DNA from: JAWXCH01 sp034440595
Lineage (GTDB): Bacteria > Planctomycetota > Planctomycetia > Pirellulales > JALHPA01
Length of the DNA: 19,265 nucleotides
Direction of reading: 5' to 3'
Assembly: GCA_034440595.1 (NCBI GenBank)
Contig: JAWXCH010000193.1
Coordinates: 1 to 19,265, forward strand
This document shows positions 1 through 7,835 of the stretch, one piece after another. The notes beneath the pieces are model-generated. The model was given only the letters and a program-made list of their open reading frames with translations, ran no database searches and had not been told where the DNA came from. The translations under genes and the position numbers were made by a program. Position 1 is the first letter of the stretch; each line of letters opens with the position of its first letter.

Positions 1-1150
1 CACGCATCATCTGGATGGCGCTCTCTTCGGTCGGTTCTTCGACTTTGACGACTTGAAAGCGGCGGGTGAGGGCGGGGTCTTTTTCAAAGTACTTTTTGTA
101 TTCAGCCCATGTGGTGGCGGCGATGGTACGCAGTTCACCGCGAGCGAGAGCTGGCTTGAGCAAGTTGGCGGCGTCTCCCTGCCCGGCGGCTCCACCAGCA
201 CCGATGAGGGTGTGGGCCTCGTCGATGAACATGATGATCGGCGTGGCGGATGATTTGACCTCTTCGATCACGCTCTTCAGGCGGTTTTCGAATTCGCCTT
301 TTACGCCGGCACCGGCCTGCAACAAGCCCAGGTCGAGCGTGCGGAGGGTGACGTTCTTCAGTGCTTGCGGGACATCTCCGGCGGCAATGCGCAGAGCGAA
401 GCCTTCGACAACGGCCGTTTTGCCAACGCCCGCCTCGCCGGTGAGGATCGGGTTGTTCTGCCGACGGCGTGTGAGGATATCGATGATCTGGCGGATTTCG
501 GGGTCGCGGCCCAGGACCGGATCGATCTTTCCGTTCTTGGCTTGCTCGGTCAGGTTGGTGGTGAATTGATCGAGCGAAGGGGTCTTGCTCCCCACTGCGC
601 CAGCCGGTCGGTCGCCACCAGCACCGCCGGGCGCGGCGCTTGCGGCACCACCATCGGCAGCAGCTTGCGATTGTTCGACGGAGCTTTCGACCAAGGTCAT
701 CAGGTCGTTTTCCAGGCGGTCGCCAGGGATCTTGGCCAGCTCGGCAGAACTGCTTCGCAAACGTACCGACAGGGTGCGATCCAGAATCATGGCCGTGAGC
801 AAGAAGCCCGAGCGGATGGCATGGCTGTTGTACTTCAACGAGGCGAGAACCCAGGCTTCGCGCATCAGATCGAGAATGTCTGGCGACAGTTCCGGTGCAC
901 GCGCATTGCCAGTCTTGAGCTTGTCGAGGGACTGCGTCAGTTCGCGATTGACGTGCGCCGGGTCGACATCGTATTGGCGAAGGATGCGAGTGAGGTCGGT
1001 ATCAGCCGGTTCCAGCAGCTTGATCAACCAGTGCTCAATCTCGACGTTGTAGTTCGTTCGCGACAGGCAGAGACCGGCGGCGCCTTCCAAGGCACGGCGG
1101 CAGATAGGATTGAGCTTCGAGACCAAGGATTTCAGATTGATCGCTGCCAT
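1..1150 (-). CDS. clpV: ClpV (TssH), T6SS sheath-recycling AAA+ ATPase, N-terminal part
   Basis: ClpV is the hexameric cytoplasmic ATPase that disassembles contracted TssB/TssC sheaths so that a T6SS can fire again. The first 383 codons are in the window; the 3' end lies off the left edge. The N-terminal Clp-N domain (about residues 1-150) starts with AAINLKSLVSKLNP and includes CLSRTNYNVEIEHWL, typical of the ClpV branch rather than ClpB. A Gly/Ala-rich linker follows near residues 180-205. The first AAA+ domain has Walker A GEAGVGKT (238-245, K244) and Walker B IIMFIDEAH (D310, E311). The ATG at 1150 opens directly into the conserved N-terminus; no good Shine-Dalgarno site precedes it. It is the last T6SS gene visible in the run, 258 bases after tssG, with hairpin repeats in between. 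The family call is very secure; completeness cannot be judged. Confidence 0.96.
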   Translation of the reverse strand, partial: MAAINLKSLVSKLNPICRRALEGAAGLCLSRTNYNVEIEHWLIKLLEPADTDLTRILRQYDVDPAHVNRELTQSLDKLKTGNARAPELSPDILDLMREAWVLASLKYNSHAIRSGFLLTAMILDRTLSVRLRSSSAELAKIPGDRLENDLMTLVESSVEQSQAAADGGAASAAPGGAGGDRPAGAVGSKTPSLDQFTTNLTEQAKNGKIDPVLGRDPEIRQIIDILTRRRQNNPILTGEAGVGKTAVVEGFALRIAAGDVPQALKNVTLRTLDLGLLQAGAGVKGEFENRLKSVIEEVKSSATPIIMFIDEAHTLIGAGGAAGQGDAANLLKPALARGELRTIAATTWAEYKKYFEKDPALTRRFQVVKVEEPTEESAIQMMR

Positions 1151-1275
1151 TGACGCGTTCCGTCCTCAAAAATGTGTTTGGAAATGTCTTGCTTTGGTGG
1201 CCTTTTACGGCTTGCTCTACTTACTACTTTCAACCGTCTACTTCTACGCGCCCTCACCCGACGCTGGGGCGACGA

Positions 1276-1297
1276 CCTCTCTCGCAAGCGGGAGAGG
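1276..1297. repeat. Intergenic hairpin, CTCTC-CGC-AA-GCG-GAGAG type
   Basis: An imperfect inverted repeat: CCTCTC (1276-1281), one mismatched or T-G pair, CGC, a two-base AA loop, GCG, then GAGAGG (1292-1297). It lies in the tssG-clpV gap with two other hairpins. No T-tract follows on either strand, so an RNA or DNA structural repeat is more likely than an intrinsic terminator. Confidence 0.55.
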
Positions 1298-1317
1298 TGA
1301 ATGTGTGCAACGCAATC

Positions 1318-1345
1318 GCACTGCTGGACAAGCCAGCAGTGGCAC
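1318..1345. repeat. REP-like palindrome, copy A (long-apex variant)
   Basis: CACTGCTGG (1319-1327) and CCAGCAGTG (1333-1341) form a perfect 9-bp stem around the five-base loop ACAAG. The whole 28-base unit equals the reverse complement of 12438-12465 with one loop difference. It lies in the tssG-clpV gap, 11 bases from copy B. Function unknown; a dispersed intergenic repeat. Confidence 0.8.
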
Positions 1346-1355
1346 CCGATTACTC

Positions 1356-1380
1356 AGCACTGGCAGAGCCAGTGGCACAC
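1356..1380. repeat. REP-like palindrome, copy B (short-apex variant)
   Basis: CACTGGC (1358-1364) and GCCAGTG (1368-1374) pair around the three-base loop AGA, followed by GCACAC. The 25-base unit matches the reverse complement of 12797-12821 except for one base in the loop. It shares its outer bases with copy A but has a different apex. Confidence 0.8.
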
Positions 1381-1408
1381 GGCTTTCACTAGCAAATTTG
1401 TACCGTTG

Positions 1409-2662
1409 CTACAGCCTGCTATTCAAGTAGAAAACCTCTCGCCCGGCAAAAACGGCGTCGTCGGCCGGCTGGCCCGCCTTCTTGCTGCGGAGCCAGGTGT
1501 TCCAACCGAGCCGAGCACCAGGTGAATCTGTGGCCCCGAGCTGGCACTTAGGAATGCAATCCGCTCGCAGCAGCAACTGCAAATCGAACTCGAGCGATGC
1601 CCCAATATACAGCCGGACCAGGTGCGACAAAACAAAAAAGCCCTTGTACTGGCGGTTTGGTGTTTCGTCCGGCAGGAATTGGCTGAATTGAGCCAGATCC
1701 AACGGGCCAAGGCGAATGCGGATCTTTCCTTCCACGTCCCAAACGCGCTGCCCCATCACCATATCGCCGCCAAGCGACGAATTATTCATGCCCAGCCGGG
1801 TCTGATCGCTGGGGGAAATGGGGAGCCATTCACCTTGGAACTGCTTCACCTGTACGGGGACTTTGAAGTAGTCGGCCAGCGTTGCTTCGAGACCATACGC
1901 AGTACGTGGCCGCTGAGCAAAGAAGCCGGCGTAGTGCAGCACGGCCAGGTCCGGTAGTTCGGCCAGACTTTCCGCCGGTTCTGCCGCGGGATCGGTCTGC
2001 GGTGGCCGGACGGTCATCCGGTTGCGCAGTGGCCAAGTGCCGATTCCGGTCAGTGCCAATAATGCCTGAGTAAAGGCGTCTGGCTCTTTGTTCTGATGCT
2101 CGTGCCGTTCAAACTGCAAATAAAAACGGTACTTGGACCATGAGCGGTAGAACAGTGACAACAGGCGATGGTTGAAAACGTCGAACCACTCGCGTGCGGC
2201 ACGTTTCTCGGGGTGCTTAGCGTCACGCTCCAGCCGCAAAAGTAGCTCGGTGTAATAGCGTGGCAGTGCGCCGTTGACGCCGGTCAGCCCAAAGAACGTG
2301 ACGGTTACGCCCGCCTGAGGCCGCTGTGCGGTCGGGGCTTCGATCTCAAAAATCTGGCCGGCGGGAAATGCGAGCGAAAGGTAGCTGCGCAACCGAGCCG
2401 GTTCACTGGCGGGAGAGCCATCGTACCCAAGCGGCTGCGAGTCGCTATCGATCGATTGCAGCAAACGGACGGCTTGAAAGAATTCAAACGCATGTCCCTG
2501 AGTAAACAGCCGCTGAATGACCGATTGCGGTCCCTTGGGCTGCTTTGGAGTAGTGGTCACATCTGTCGCGGAACTCGGTGCTGCCGCCGTCGCCACTGCC
2601 GCAGGACGGGCAGGGGATCCTGATTTTGGATCGCCGTTAGTAGGTTCAACGGGTTGCGACAT
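1409..2662 (-). CDS. tssG: TssG, T6SS baseplate subunit
   Basis: TssG (VasB/ImpH family) forms the T6SS baseplate wedge with TssE, TssF and TssK, on the cytoplasmic side of the membrane complex. The protein has 417 residues. Residues 1-45 are a low-complexity Pro/Ala/Thr stretch; the family domain starts near VIQRLFTQGHAFEFFQAVRL, the usual TssG opening. Family-typical parts follow, such as FFGLTGVNGALPRYYTELL and, in the C-terminal half, ARLGWNTWL. Length is normal for the family apart from the N-terminal tail. The ATG at 2662 is the first in frame; no strong Shine-Dalgarno site is visible, but the gene starts only 53 bases after tssF and is presumably co-transcribed. The tail before the domain may be unstructured, or a start farther in is possible, though no better one is obvious. 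Confidence 0.95.
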   Translation of the reverse strand: MSQPVEPTNGDPKSGSPARPAAVATAAAPSSATDVTTTPKQPKGPQSVIQRLFTQGHAFEFFQAVRLLQSIDSDSQPLGYDGSPASEPARLRSYLSLAFPAGQIFEIEAPTAQRPQAGVTVTFFGLTGVNGALPRYYTELLLRLERDAKHPEKRAAREWFDVFNHRLLSLFYRSWSKYRFYLQFERHEHQNKEPDAFTQALLALTGIGTWPLRNRMTVRPPQTDPAAEPAESLAELPDLAVLHYAGFFAQRPRTAYGLEATLADYFKVPVQVKQFQGEWLPISPSDQTRLGMNNSSLGGDMVMGQRVWDVEGKIRIRLGPLDLAQFSQFLPDETPNRQYKGFFVLSHLVRLYIGASLEFDLQLLLRADCIPKCQLGATDSPGARLGWNTWLRSKKAGQPADDAVFAGREVFYLNSRL

Positions 2663-2715
2663 GAAGCTTCGTTCGAAAACTTTCTGACAGGAAATGAGCC
2701 GTTGCGATTGGCGAC

Positions 2716-4575
2716 CTATACCAACGATTGGTCACCGGCACGCAGCGGCCAGCGTTTGAATGGCGTTTCGCTCTGCGTGGTTTTGGCGACTACTTGCGTA
2801 AAGCTGTTGATCGACGTGTATAGTCCAAGGAATCGCTCGAGTACGCTGGCAAACAAATACAAACCAGCGCCTACGTATTTTTGATCGTCGAACTCCAGTT
2901 GGACCTCGGTGCCTCGGCAAAAACCGCTGGCTGCGGCATTGCCGACGCGACCAACAATGCGACGCGTTTTCAAATCGGTGATCCCTTCGATCAGTTGGCG
3001 AACCACTTCGGAGAGTTGCTGCTGCCCAGCCTTGGGGTCCGAAAAGTCATATAGTCGCAAGATTTCTTGGAGTGCTTCTAGCCCGTGCTGTTCGTCGGTC
3101 AGCGAGAGATAGTTGAGGTTCAAATGCGAGAGAATGGCCCAGTAGCGGCCGTGTCGTGCCGGTGGACGCAGCGGCGTGGTGGGGGGCTTCAAGCAGCGGA
3201 TGCCACTCAACGGGGCGGCGGCCTCCAATTCGAAGTACAGTCGTTCTCCGGCCATTTGCAATTGCAGCGGCAGGTCTCGATTCATGCAGTGTGTATGCAC
3301 AACCAGAGTGGATTCACCGGGTAGCTTTGGATGGAAATTGCGATCCACCAGATGCAGATGCACGTCGGTACCGCGGTCTCCTTCGCGCATGCTGTTGCGG
3401 CGAGTTGTGTACCAATAGGCCGGTTGCTCGTCACGGCTATGCGAATGACTCAGTGCATAGAACGGCTGGTAATGGGTTACTTGATTGGTCGTTGGATCGG
3501 TGCTGCTCACGCCATCCACCGAGTAGATTTCCATTCCCTGGTGGTGTGCCACGTCGGGAGTGATGCGATAGTCGTGTGCTTTGTGCGTCAGGGCGATCGG
3601 CTCGGCCACCTGCTCAAACAAATTGACTACCGGAGCGCATCCGAGTCGAAACGTGTCGCTGTCGATCCACTCTTCCAGTCGCGGCGTGGAGCGGTCGATA
3701 AAGAATACGACCTCCAGGCGGTCCTCGTTTCGACCTGAACAGATGCGCTGCCAACCCTTGAGATCAACGAACAGGAACTTTTCGCGGAAAGCAAAGAACT
3801 CGCTCAGCAAGCGATAGCCGATAAAGCTGCGGCTAGGGTAGGGAAACATCCCTTCATCGCGCGCAAATCCGACGGCACCCAATACATCGTTCGGTGAAAA
3901 CACCAGCGGCGCGTGTGGTGAGCCAGGCTTGGTCGAGCGCACCACCACCTGCGTTGTGTGGTTGAAGAGCAATTCATAAAGTGTTGATGAGATGTTGCCG
4001 TCCCCGGCCAGATAGAACCGTAAGCTTTCCAGCGATAGGTCTGAGAACTTCATCCCGCCGACACACTCCAGTTGCAGTCGCAACGCTGCCGCAGTTCGCC
4101 GCGGCGGATCGTAGTCCCTGGGAAATGGTGGTGATTGCAACGAGGCATCCGCCACGCGGATCGGCCAGAGTGTGACCGGATACGTGGTGCGAAACCGGCA
4201 TGGCAGACCATTCACCGGGGCTGTCCGCATCCGACTATGGCGGTCGATCAAGAAGCCATCGGGCAGGCGTCCTCGCGCAGAATCCAACTCGAACTGCACG
4301 ATGGACATCGATGGAATCGGCGACAAATAGTGCGGGTAGAGCACCCCGAGCAATGCGTCAGTCAGTTCGGGAAATTCATCATCCAGCTTGCGATGGATAC
4401 GCGCGGACAGCAGGGCAAACGACTCGATCAGCCGTTCGATGTGCGGGTCACCACTCTGGTTCGGCTCGAGCATGAGCCGACCGGCGGTGGAGGGATAGCG
4501 CTGCCCGAACTCTCCTGCCAACTGGCGGATGAAGTAGAGTTCGCGTTCGTAGTAGGGATAGAGAGCTTCGCTCAT
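2716..4575 (-). CDS. tssF: TssF, T6SS baseplate subunit
   Basis: TssF (VasA/ImpG family) is the main wedge protein of the T6SS baseplate and docks the tail onto the membrane complex. The 619-residue protein is full length for the family. It begins with the diagnostic YPYYERELYFIRQLAGEF, continues with the family motifs PHIERLIESFALLSARIHRK and DALLGVLYPHYLSPIPSM, and ends with the conserved C-terminal block around LYLFASVLERFLGLYTSINS and the final TPFKRWPLRAG. The start at 4575 fits the family N-terminus. It is separated by 72 bases from the HIRAN gene upstream and by 53 bases from tssG downstream. In HSI-I-like clusters tssF directly follows tssE; here two foreign genes lie between them. 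No sign of damage is seen. Confidence 0.97.
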   Translation of the reverse strand: MSEALYPYYERELYFIRQLAGEFGQRYPSTAGRLMLEPNQSGDPHIERLIESFALLSARIHRKLDDEFPELTDALLGVLYPHYLSPIPSMSIVQFELDSARGRLPDGFLIDRHSRMRTAPVNGLPCRFRTTYPVTLWPIRVADASLQSPPFPRDYDPPRRTAAALRLQLECVGGMKFSDLSLESLRFYLAGDGNISSTLYELLFNHTTQVVVRSTKPGSPHAPLVFSPNDVLGAVGFARDEGMFPYPSRSFIGYRLLSEFFAFREKFLFVDLKGWQRICSGRNEDRLEVVFFIDRSTPRLEEWIDSDTFRLGCAPVVNLFEQVAEPIALTHKAHDYRITPDVAHHQGMEIYSVDGVSSTDPTTNQVTHYQPFYALSHSHSRDEQPAYWYTTRRNSMREGDRGTDVHLHLVDRNFHPKLPGESTLVVHTHCMNRDLPLQLQMAGERLYFELEAAAPLSGIRCLKPPTTPLRPPARHGRYWAILSHLNLNYLSLTDEQHGLEALQEILRLYDFSDPKAGQQQLSEVVRQLIEGITDLKTRRIVGRVGNAAASGFCRGTEVQLEFDDQKYVGAGLYLFASVLERFLGLYTSINSFTQVVAKTTQSETPFKRWPLRAGDQSLV

Positions 4576-4647
4576 AGGATATAGTCCGCTTTCAGACGGA
4601 ATGGCTTCAGTTGCTGTTGCTTGCGGAGGATGGACGAATGGCGAGAA

Positions 4648-5409
4648 CTATCGCACGCAGTTTGCAGGAACCTCGGGTGAAATTGGGGCAAATTGTTCAT
4701 CATCACAAGGCTGGAATCCACTTGGCCAACAGGAACGAATTTCGCAAAGAACGCGGTTCTGCAATGGAGCATCCAGATTGACACGAGCCACCCGTAGTTG
4801 CACCGATTCCACTGCACAGTGTTCAAGTAACTGTCGCACATCGTATGCGAAGTATCGGGGTACGTACCCGATCATAGTACGCTCTGAATTGGTGCGCACC
4901 GCTACCGCTCGACTGTCGTGCTCATTCTGGGAATCTGGCATCAACATCAATCGTTCGTCTGGTTCAAGTCGATTGATACGCTGCACAGCCCAATCGGACA
5001 ACCACTGGATGCCGTGCAGGAAAAACCTGTTCAAGTAAAGTCCGTCTGCCGTGGGCAAAGGACAAGGAAATACTTCGATCGAGTCTGTTTGTCGCAGACC
5101 TTCGGTGACACTTAGGACTGAAATTGGATCGGGCGAATGATCCGCGTCAAATCCACTCCAGCGCAAGTAGGACTCGTATTCCGGTCGCGATTTCGGCAAC
5201 AATCGGTTGGCAAACAGTGGAAACAGCTCTTCGGATTCGTAAATTCGATCCAGTTTCTCCATTTGGTCAAACGGACGGAAGCCTTTCTGTTGCGCACCCT
5301 TGGTGTACCAAAATCGAAATAATCCTTCACTGTGCTGCAATTGGCCGACAGGCCGCCATCCTCCATTTTCAGGAGTCGACTGCTTCCAGGCTACGAATAA
5401 AGAGCTCAT
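4648..5409 (-). CDS. HIRAN-domain protein paired with a HipA-like kinase
   Basis: The protein has 253 residues. The C-terminal half (about 128-225) reads as a HIRAN domain: a strand at RFFLHGIQW, then LMLMPDSQNEHDSRAVAV and MIGYVPRYFAYDVRQLL, which fit the HIRAN pattern of N-x-x-D-x-x-A-(V/I)-x-V followed by IGY(V/I)P. HIRAN domains in SWI/SNF proteins such as HLTF bind DNA ends; stand-alone bacterial versions are poorly characterised. The N-terminal half (about 1-125) has ELFPLFANRLLPKSRPEYE (61-79), which resembles the FF-x-NLLPE region of the HipA N-terminal subdomain, so it may be a HipS-like partner; that is inference. The ATG at 5409 lies four bases after the kinase stop codon, so the two are probably translationally coupled. 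It has no signal peptide or membrane segment. Its role in, or independence from, the T6SS is unknown. Confidence 0.8.
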   Translation of the reverse strand: MSSLFVAWKQSTPENGGWRPVGQLQHSEGLFRFWYTKGAQQKGFRPFDQMEKLDRIYESEELFPLFANRLLPKSRPEYESYLRWSGFDADHSPDPISVLSVTEGLRQTDSIEVFPCPLPTADGLYLNRFFLHGIQWLSDWAVQRINRLEPDERLMLMPDSQNEHDSRAVAVRTNSERTMIGYVPRYFAYDVRQLLEHCAVESVQLRVARVNLDAPLQNRVLCEIRSCWPSGFQPCDDEQFAPISPEVPANCVR

Positions 5410-5413
5410 CGTT

Positions 5414-6334
5414 TCACCGACCCAAATTTAGCAACCGCTGCTGATTCGACAGCAGCAATTCCAATGTAAACTCCTTGCAAACCGCAGACATCCTTTCCGT
5501 CGGCAAGTGATCAAACACTCTTGCAACGGATTGATCCTGAACGGAAGCTAACTTATTCAGCCAACCTTTGGCGGCCGCAGGTACAATTGTAGCAATCTGC
5601 TGCCAGGCGTCGTCCAAAAGCATCGATCGCGATTCGCTTGGAGATGCAAAAAATGCACTCCGCGCTCGTTTGGCAAAAATCGCTACCGATCGATTGTGAT
5701 CCTTCGTCCTCAAGCGGGCTTCTCGGTCTGCGTCGGTCAAGTTGCGTGCCATTGCCGCGCCGTGGTCAAATGTGGGGGATAGCCGCAATGCGGAGCCATC
5801 CCAAATGGCCCCCCAGTTCTCATGATGACGGTCCTGATTGGCGATCCAGGCATCTAGCATGATGTAACCGGCGAAAACATCCAAGGCCGATTTCACGTCG
5901 ACTGGAAAATCTTGTTCCCATTCTATCGCTGGAGGGGCCAATCTATCCACAATTTCTGCAACAACTTCGACTGTGTGCTGGCGAAGTTTGAACCGTTGAC
6001 CGCGGGGATATTGCGGGTCACGAGCAAATAATAGTTGGTTGCCCAGCACGAGAATTTTCGGCGTTTCAGCCATATTCTCGCAAATCACGCCCGGCCGAAG
6101 ATACTCGGATTGATTGAACTCGGCCGCAAGATGGTACTCGACATGAGGCAAGCCAAGCAATCTGCATAGCTTGCTGGCGATTACCTCGGCCCAGTCTTCG
6201 CCAGTGCCGCGATCGTCCGCTTTGAATAGCCAGCGATGGTTGTCCCGAAGAAACCAGAATTTTGGCTTGCTTCCCAGCAGTTCCAGCGACTGTGACTGCG
6301 AACGATCAACTTTGTGAATGATCGATTGTTCCAT
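5414..6334 (-). CDS. HipA-like protein kinase (short form without N-terminal subdomain)
   Basis: A 306-residue protein with the HipA/CtkA kinase core. Visible landmarks are a candidate ATP-binding lysine in RWLFKADD (K38), a helix with E50 (DWAEVIASKLCRLLGLPHVEY), the catalytic loop DAWIANQDRHHENWG (161-175; D168 and N173 are the expected catalytic base and metal ligand) and the metal-binding SPTFDHG (186-192; D190). These residues are intact, so activity is plausible. HipA-family kinases phosphorylate serine or threonine in targets such as aminoacyl-tRNA synthetases. Full HipA is about 440 residues and carries an N-terminal subdomain; that part is absent and may be supplied by the following HIRAN gene. 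I chose the ATG at 6334; an in-frame TTG at 6343 would add three residues. No HipB-type helix-turn-helix gene is present. The gene lies 98 bases after tssE. Confidence 0.85.
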   Translation of the reverse strand: MEQSIIHKVDRSQSQSLELLGSKPKFWFLRDNHRWLFKADDRGTGEDWAEVIASKLCRLLGLPHVEYHLAAEFNQSEYLRPGVICENMAETPKILVLGNQLLFARDPQYPRGQRFKLRQHTVEVVAEIVDRLAPPAIEWEQDFPVDVKSALDVFAGYIMLDAWIANQDRHHENWGAIWDGSALRLSPTFDHGAAMARNLTDADREARLRTKDHNRSVAIFAKRARSAFFASPSESRSMLLDDAWQQIATIVPAAAKGWLNKLASVQDQSVARVFDHLPTERMSAVCKEFTLELLLSNQQRLLNLGR

Positions 6335-6404
6335 TGCACTCAATTACAACTTCGCGGCGCGAAATGCCTTCCATGCGATTCCACTTAGTGAAGAGCGGTT
6401 AGGC

Positions 6405-6421
6405 GAATGCAGCGAGCATTC
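6405..6421. repeat. Small hairpin just after tssE
   Basis: GAATGC (6405-6410) and GCATTC (6416-6421) can pair around AGCGA. It sits 11 bases beyond the tssE stop codon in the direction of transcription, before the kinase gene. No T-tract follows, so it is at most an attenuator or RNA-processing structure, and a 6-bp stem may be chance. Confidence 0.3.
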
Positions 6422-6432
6422 CAATTTGCACC

Positions 6433-6915
6433 CTACCCCTTGATCGTCTTAATCGCCGCGATTCCGGTGGTCAGTTCCAGAATCGTCTCGAACGAGACAT
6501 CTGGAAACGGCTCAATCTTCAGCCGGGCTTCGATCTGGAACTTTAACGCCAGCGTTTCGCCCGCGCGGCCATCCTGGACCATGCGCACCCGTACGTTTCG
6601 TAGCCGAGGCTCAAATCGCGAGATCGCCAGCTCCATCATCTGGCCGACGGCATTGTGCTGCTGCCGAGTGGTAGTGGGCAAAGAGCCAAAATCCGGCAGG
6701 CCAAAGTTCTCGACCGAGGATTGCAGCTCCTCGAATTCTTCCGGCAGATCGATCCGTCCCTTACGGGTATTGAGCAAATACTCCAAGTCGCGACGCACCG
6801 CCGCGATGGTTTGTTCCAGCGTGTAACCACGCTGTTCCTTGGTGCCGCCAGATTCTGGATCCATTAGCCGATCCAGAATGGATGGGGTCACACTGTTCAG
6901 TTCAGGTCGTGCCAT
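6433..6915 (-). CDS. tssE: TssE, T6SS baseplate gp25-like subunit
   Basis: TssE is the T6SS homologue of the phage T4 wedge protein gp25, which helps start sheath polymerisation at the baseplate. The 160-residue protein carries the family features: an N-terminal SILDRLMDPESG-like opening, YTLEQTIAAVRRDLEYLLNT with the conserved R-x-D-L-E-x-L-L-N-T core, then SVENFGLPDF and, near the C-terminus, ISRFEPRLRNVRV. Length is normal. The ATG at 6915 has a weak GAGG about seven bases upstream. It follows tagJ by 79 bases, a gap that holds a pair of identical short palindromes. In HSI-I-like T6SS loci the next gene is tssF; here the kinase and HIRAN genes intervene. Confidence 0.94.
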   Translation of the reverse strand: MARPELNSVTPSILDRLMDPESGGTKEQRGYTLEQTIAAVRRDLEYLLNTRKGRIDLPEEFEELQSSVENFGLPDFGSLPTTTRQQHNAVGQMMELAISRFEPRLRNVRVRMVQDGRAGETLALKFQIEARLKIEPFPDVSFETILELTTGIAAIKTIKG

Positions 6916-6962
6916 AAAGCCTCAAGAATCCGTTCCATTGAGTGTGCTGAACCTGTCGCATC

Positions 6963-6990
6963 CTACACAGTGTTAAATACTACACAGTGT
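6963..6990. promoter_or_regulatory. Tandem ACACAGTGT palindromes upstream of tssE
   Basis: The 11-base sequence CTACACAGTGT occurs at 6963-6973 and again at 6980-6990. Each copy contains the perfect 9-base dyad ACACAGTGT, with the two centres 17 bases apart. They lie between the tagJ stop and the tssE start, about 50-75 bases from tssE. Two evenly spaced dyads could be an operator, but the sites could also be a simple duplication. Confidence 0.35.
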
Positions 6991-6994
6991 CATC

Positions 6995-7786
6995 CTAAAC
7001 TGCCGCGCCAATGCGCAGCTCTCGCCAGTCGAGGATCGAAGGGGTCTCGTCACCAACCAAAAACATCCGCAGACCCTGACCAAGGATTGGCCCTTCGTCG
7101 GATTCGGACCAGTCGGTCATCCGTCCCAGCTTGACCTGATCGTCCGCGTGTACATGCGAATTCGGGTAGAGCGATGGCAAGAAGACTTCGCCACTGGCGT
7201 CGATGGTTTCCAATCGTGCCGGAATCCAGAGCAAGTCGCGCGGAAAGCGGGGTGGATTGATCGCGATCAGTTCGACTTGTTCCAGGGGGACCCAGAAGTA
7301 CTCGCCACGTGCAAAAACCTCCAGCACGGTGCCAAACAGATCGTCAGCGTCGCGAATTTCGGCAAACGGCTTTTCATTTAAGACCCCGCTGATCAGGCCC
7401 AGCTCGTCGTTGGCCTCGTCGAGCAGTGTGCGTGCCTCGGCCAGATTCCCCTCGCGGATGCGGTTGACGGCCTCGACCCGTTTTTGCACATGATTCGGCG
7501 GATCCATCAGATACTGTGGAGCCAGCCCCTCGCTAAACCAGCGGCGGCGTTTGACCTCCGAGTCCAGCAGTTGCCGATAGGTCGAGAGCGCCGCTTGCAG
7601 TTCAACCGACTCGTAGCTGATCGCATCCAGTTGTTTGCGAGATCGCTCCAAATCTCCGGCAAACGCCGCCAATTCGAACAGAAACAGCCGTTTGGCTTGA
7701 TCGGCAGGCGCACCCTTGACGACCTGAATTTGTGCGTCAATGGCAGCCTGCAATTGACCAGATTGATAAAGTGCTGCGGCGTCCAT
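6995..7786 (-). CDS. tagJ: TagJ/ImpE family T6SS accessory protein
   Basis: TagJ (ImpE) is an accessory T6SS protein that in Pseudomonas aeruginosa binds the sheath protein TssB and is linked to ClpV-mediated sheath recycling; it occurs in only some T6SS classes. The 263-residue protein opens with the TPR-like YQSGQLQAAIDAQIQVVKG and RLFLFELAAFAGDLERSRKQ, which are characteristic of ImpE. The C-terminal part has EYFWVPLEQVELIAINPPR and DLLWIPARLE, also typical. The ATG at 7786 follows AAAGGT at a usable spacing. It sits between hcp and tssE as in HSI-I. Its presence predicts a partner TssB that is encoded elsewhere in this genome. Confidence 0.93.
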   Translation of the reverse strand: MDAAALYQSGQLQAAIDAQIQVVKGAPADQAKRLFLFELAAFAGDLERSRKQLDAISYESVELQAALSTYRQLLDSEVKRRRWFSEGLAPQYLMDPPNHVQKRVEAVNRIREGNLAEARTLLDEANDELGLISGVLNEKPFAEIRDADDLFGTVLEVFARGEYFWVPLEQVELIAINPPRFPRDLLWIPARLETIDASGEVFLPSLYPNSHVHADDQVKLGRMTDWSESDEGPILGQGLRMFLVGDETPSILDWRELRIGAAV

Positions 7787-7835
7787 CTGGACCTTTCATG
7801 CAAAGTTCAATTACAGGATTCAGCAGTGCTATCGA

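Noticed and set aside
365..1153. Long plus-strand open frames opposite clpV
   Set aside because: They are shadows of the clpV reading frame, which shows Walker A and B motifs on the other strand.
4648..6334. Recent horizontal transfer of the kinase/HIRAN pair from base composition
   Set aside because: Hand counts are not consistent: 28 of 60 G+C at 5641-5700 but 39 of 60 at 5701-5760, against 43 of 60 in a tssG line. No firm shift can be claimed without a full calculation.
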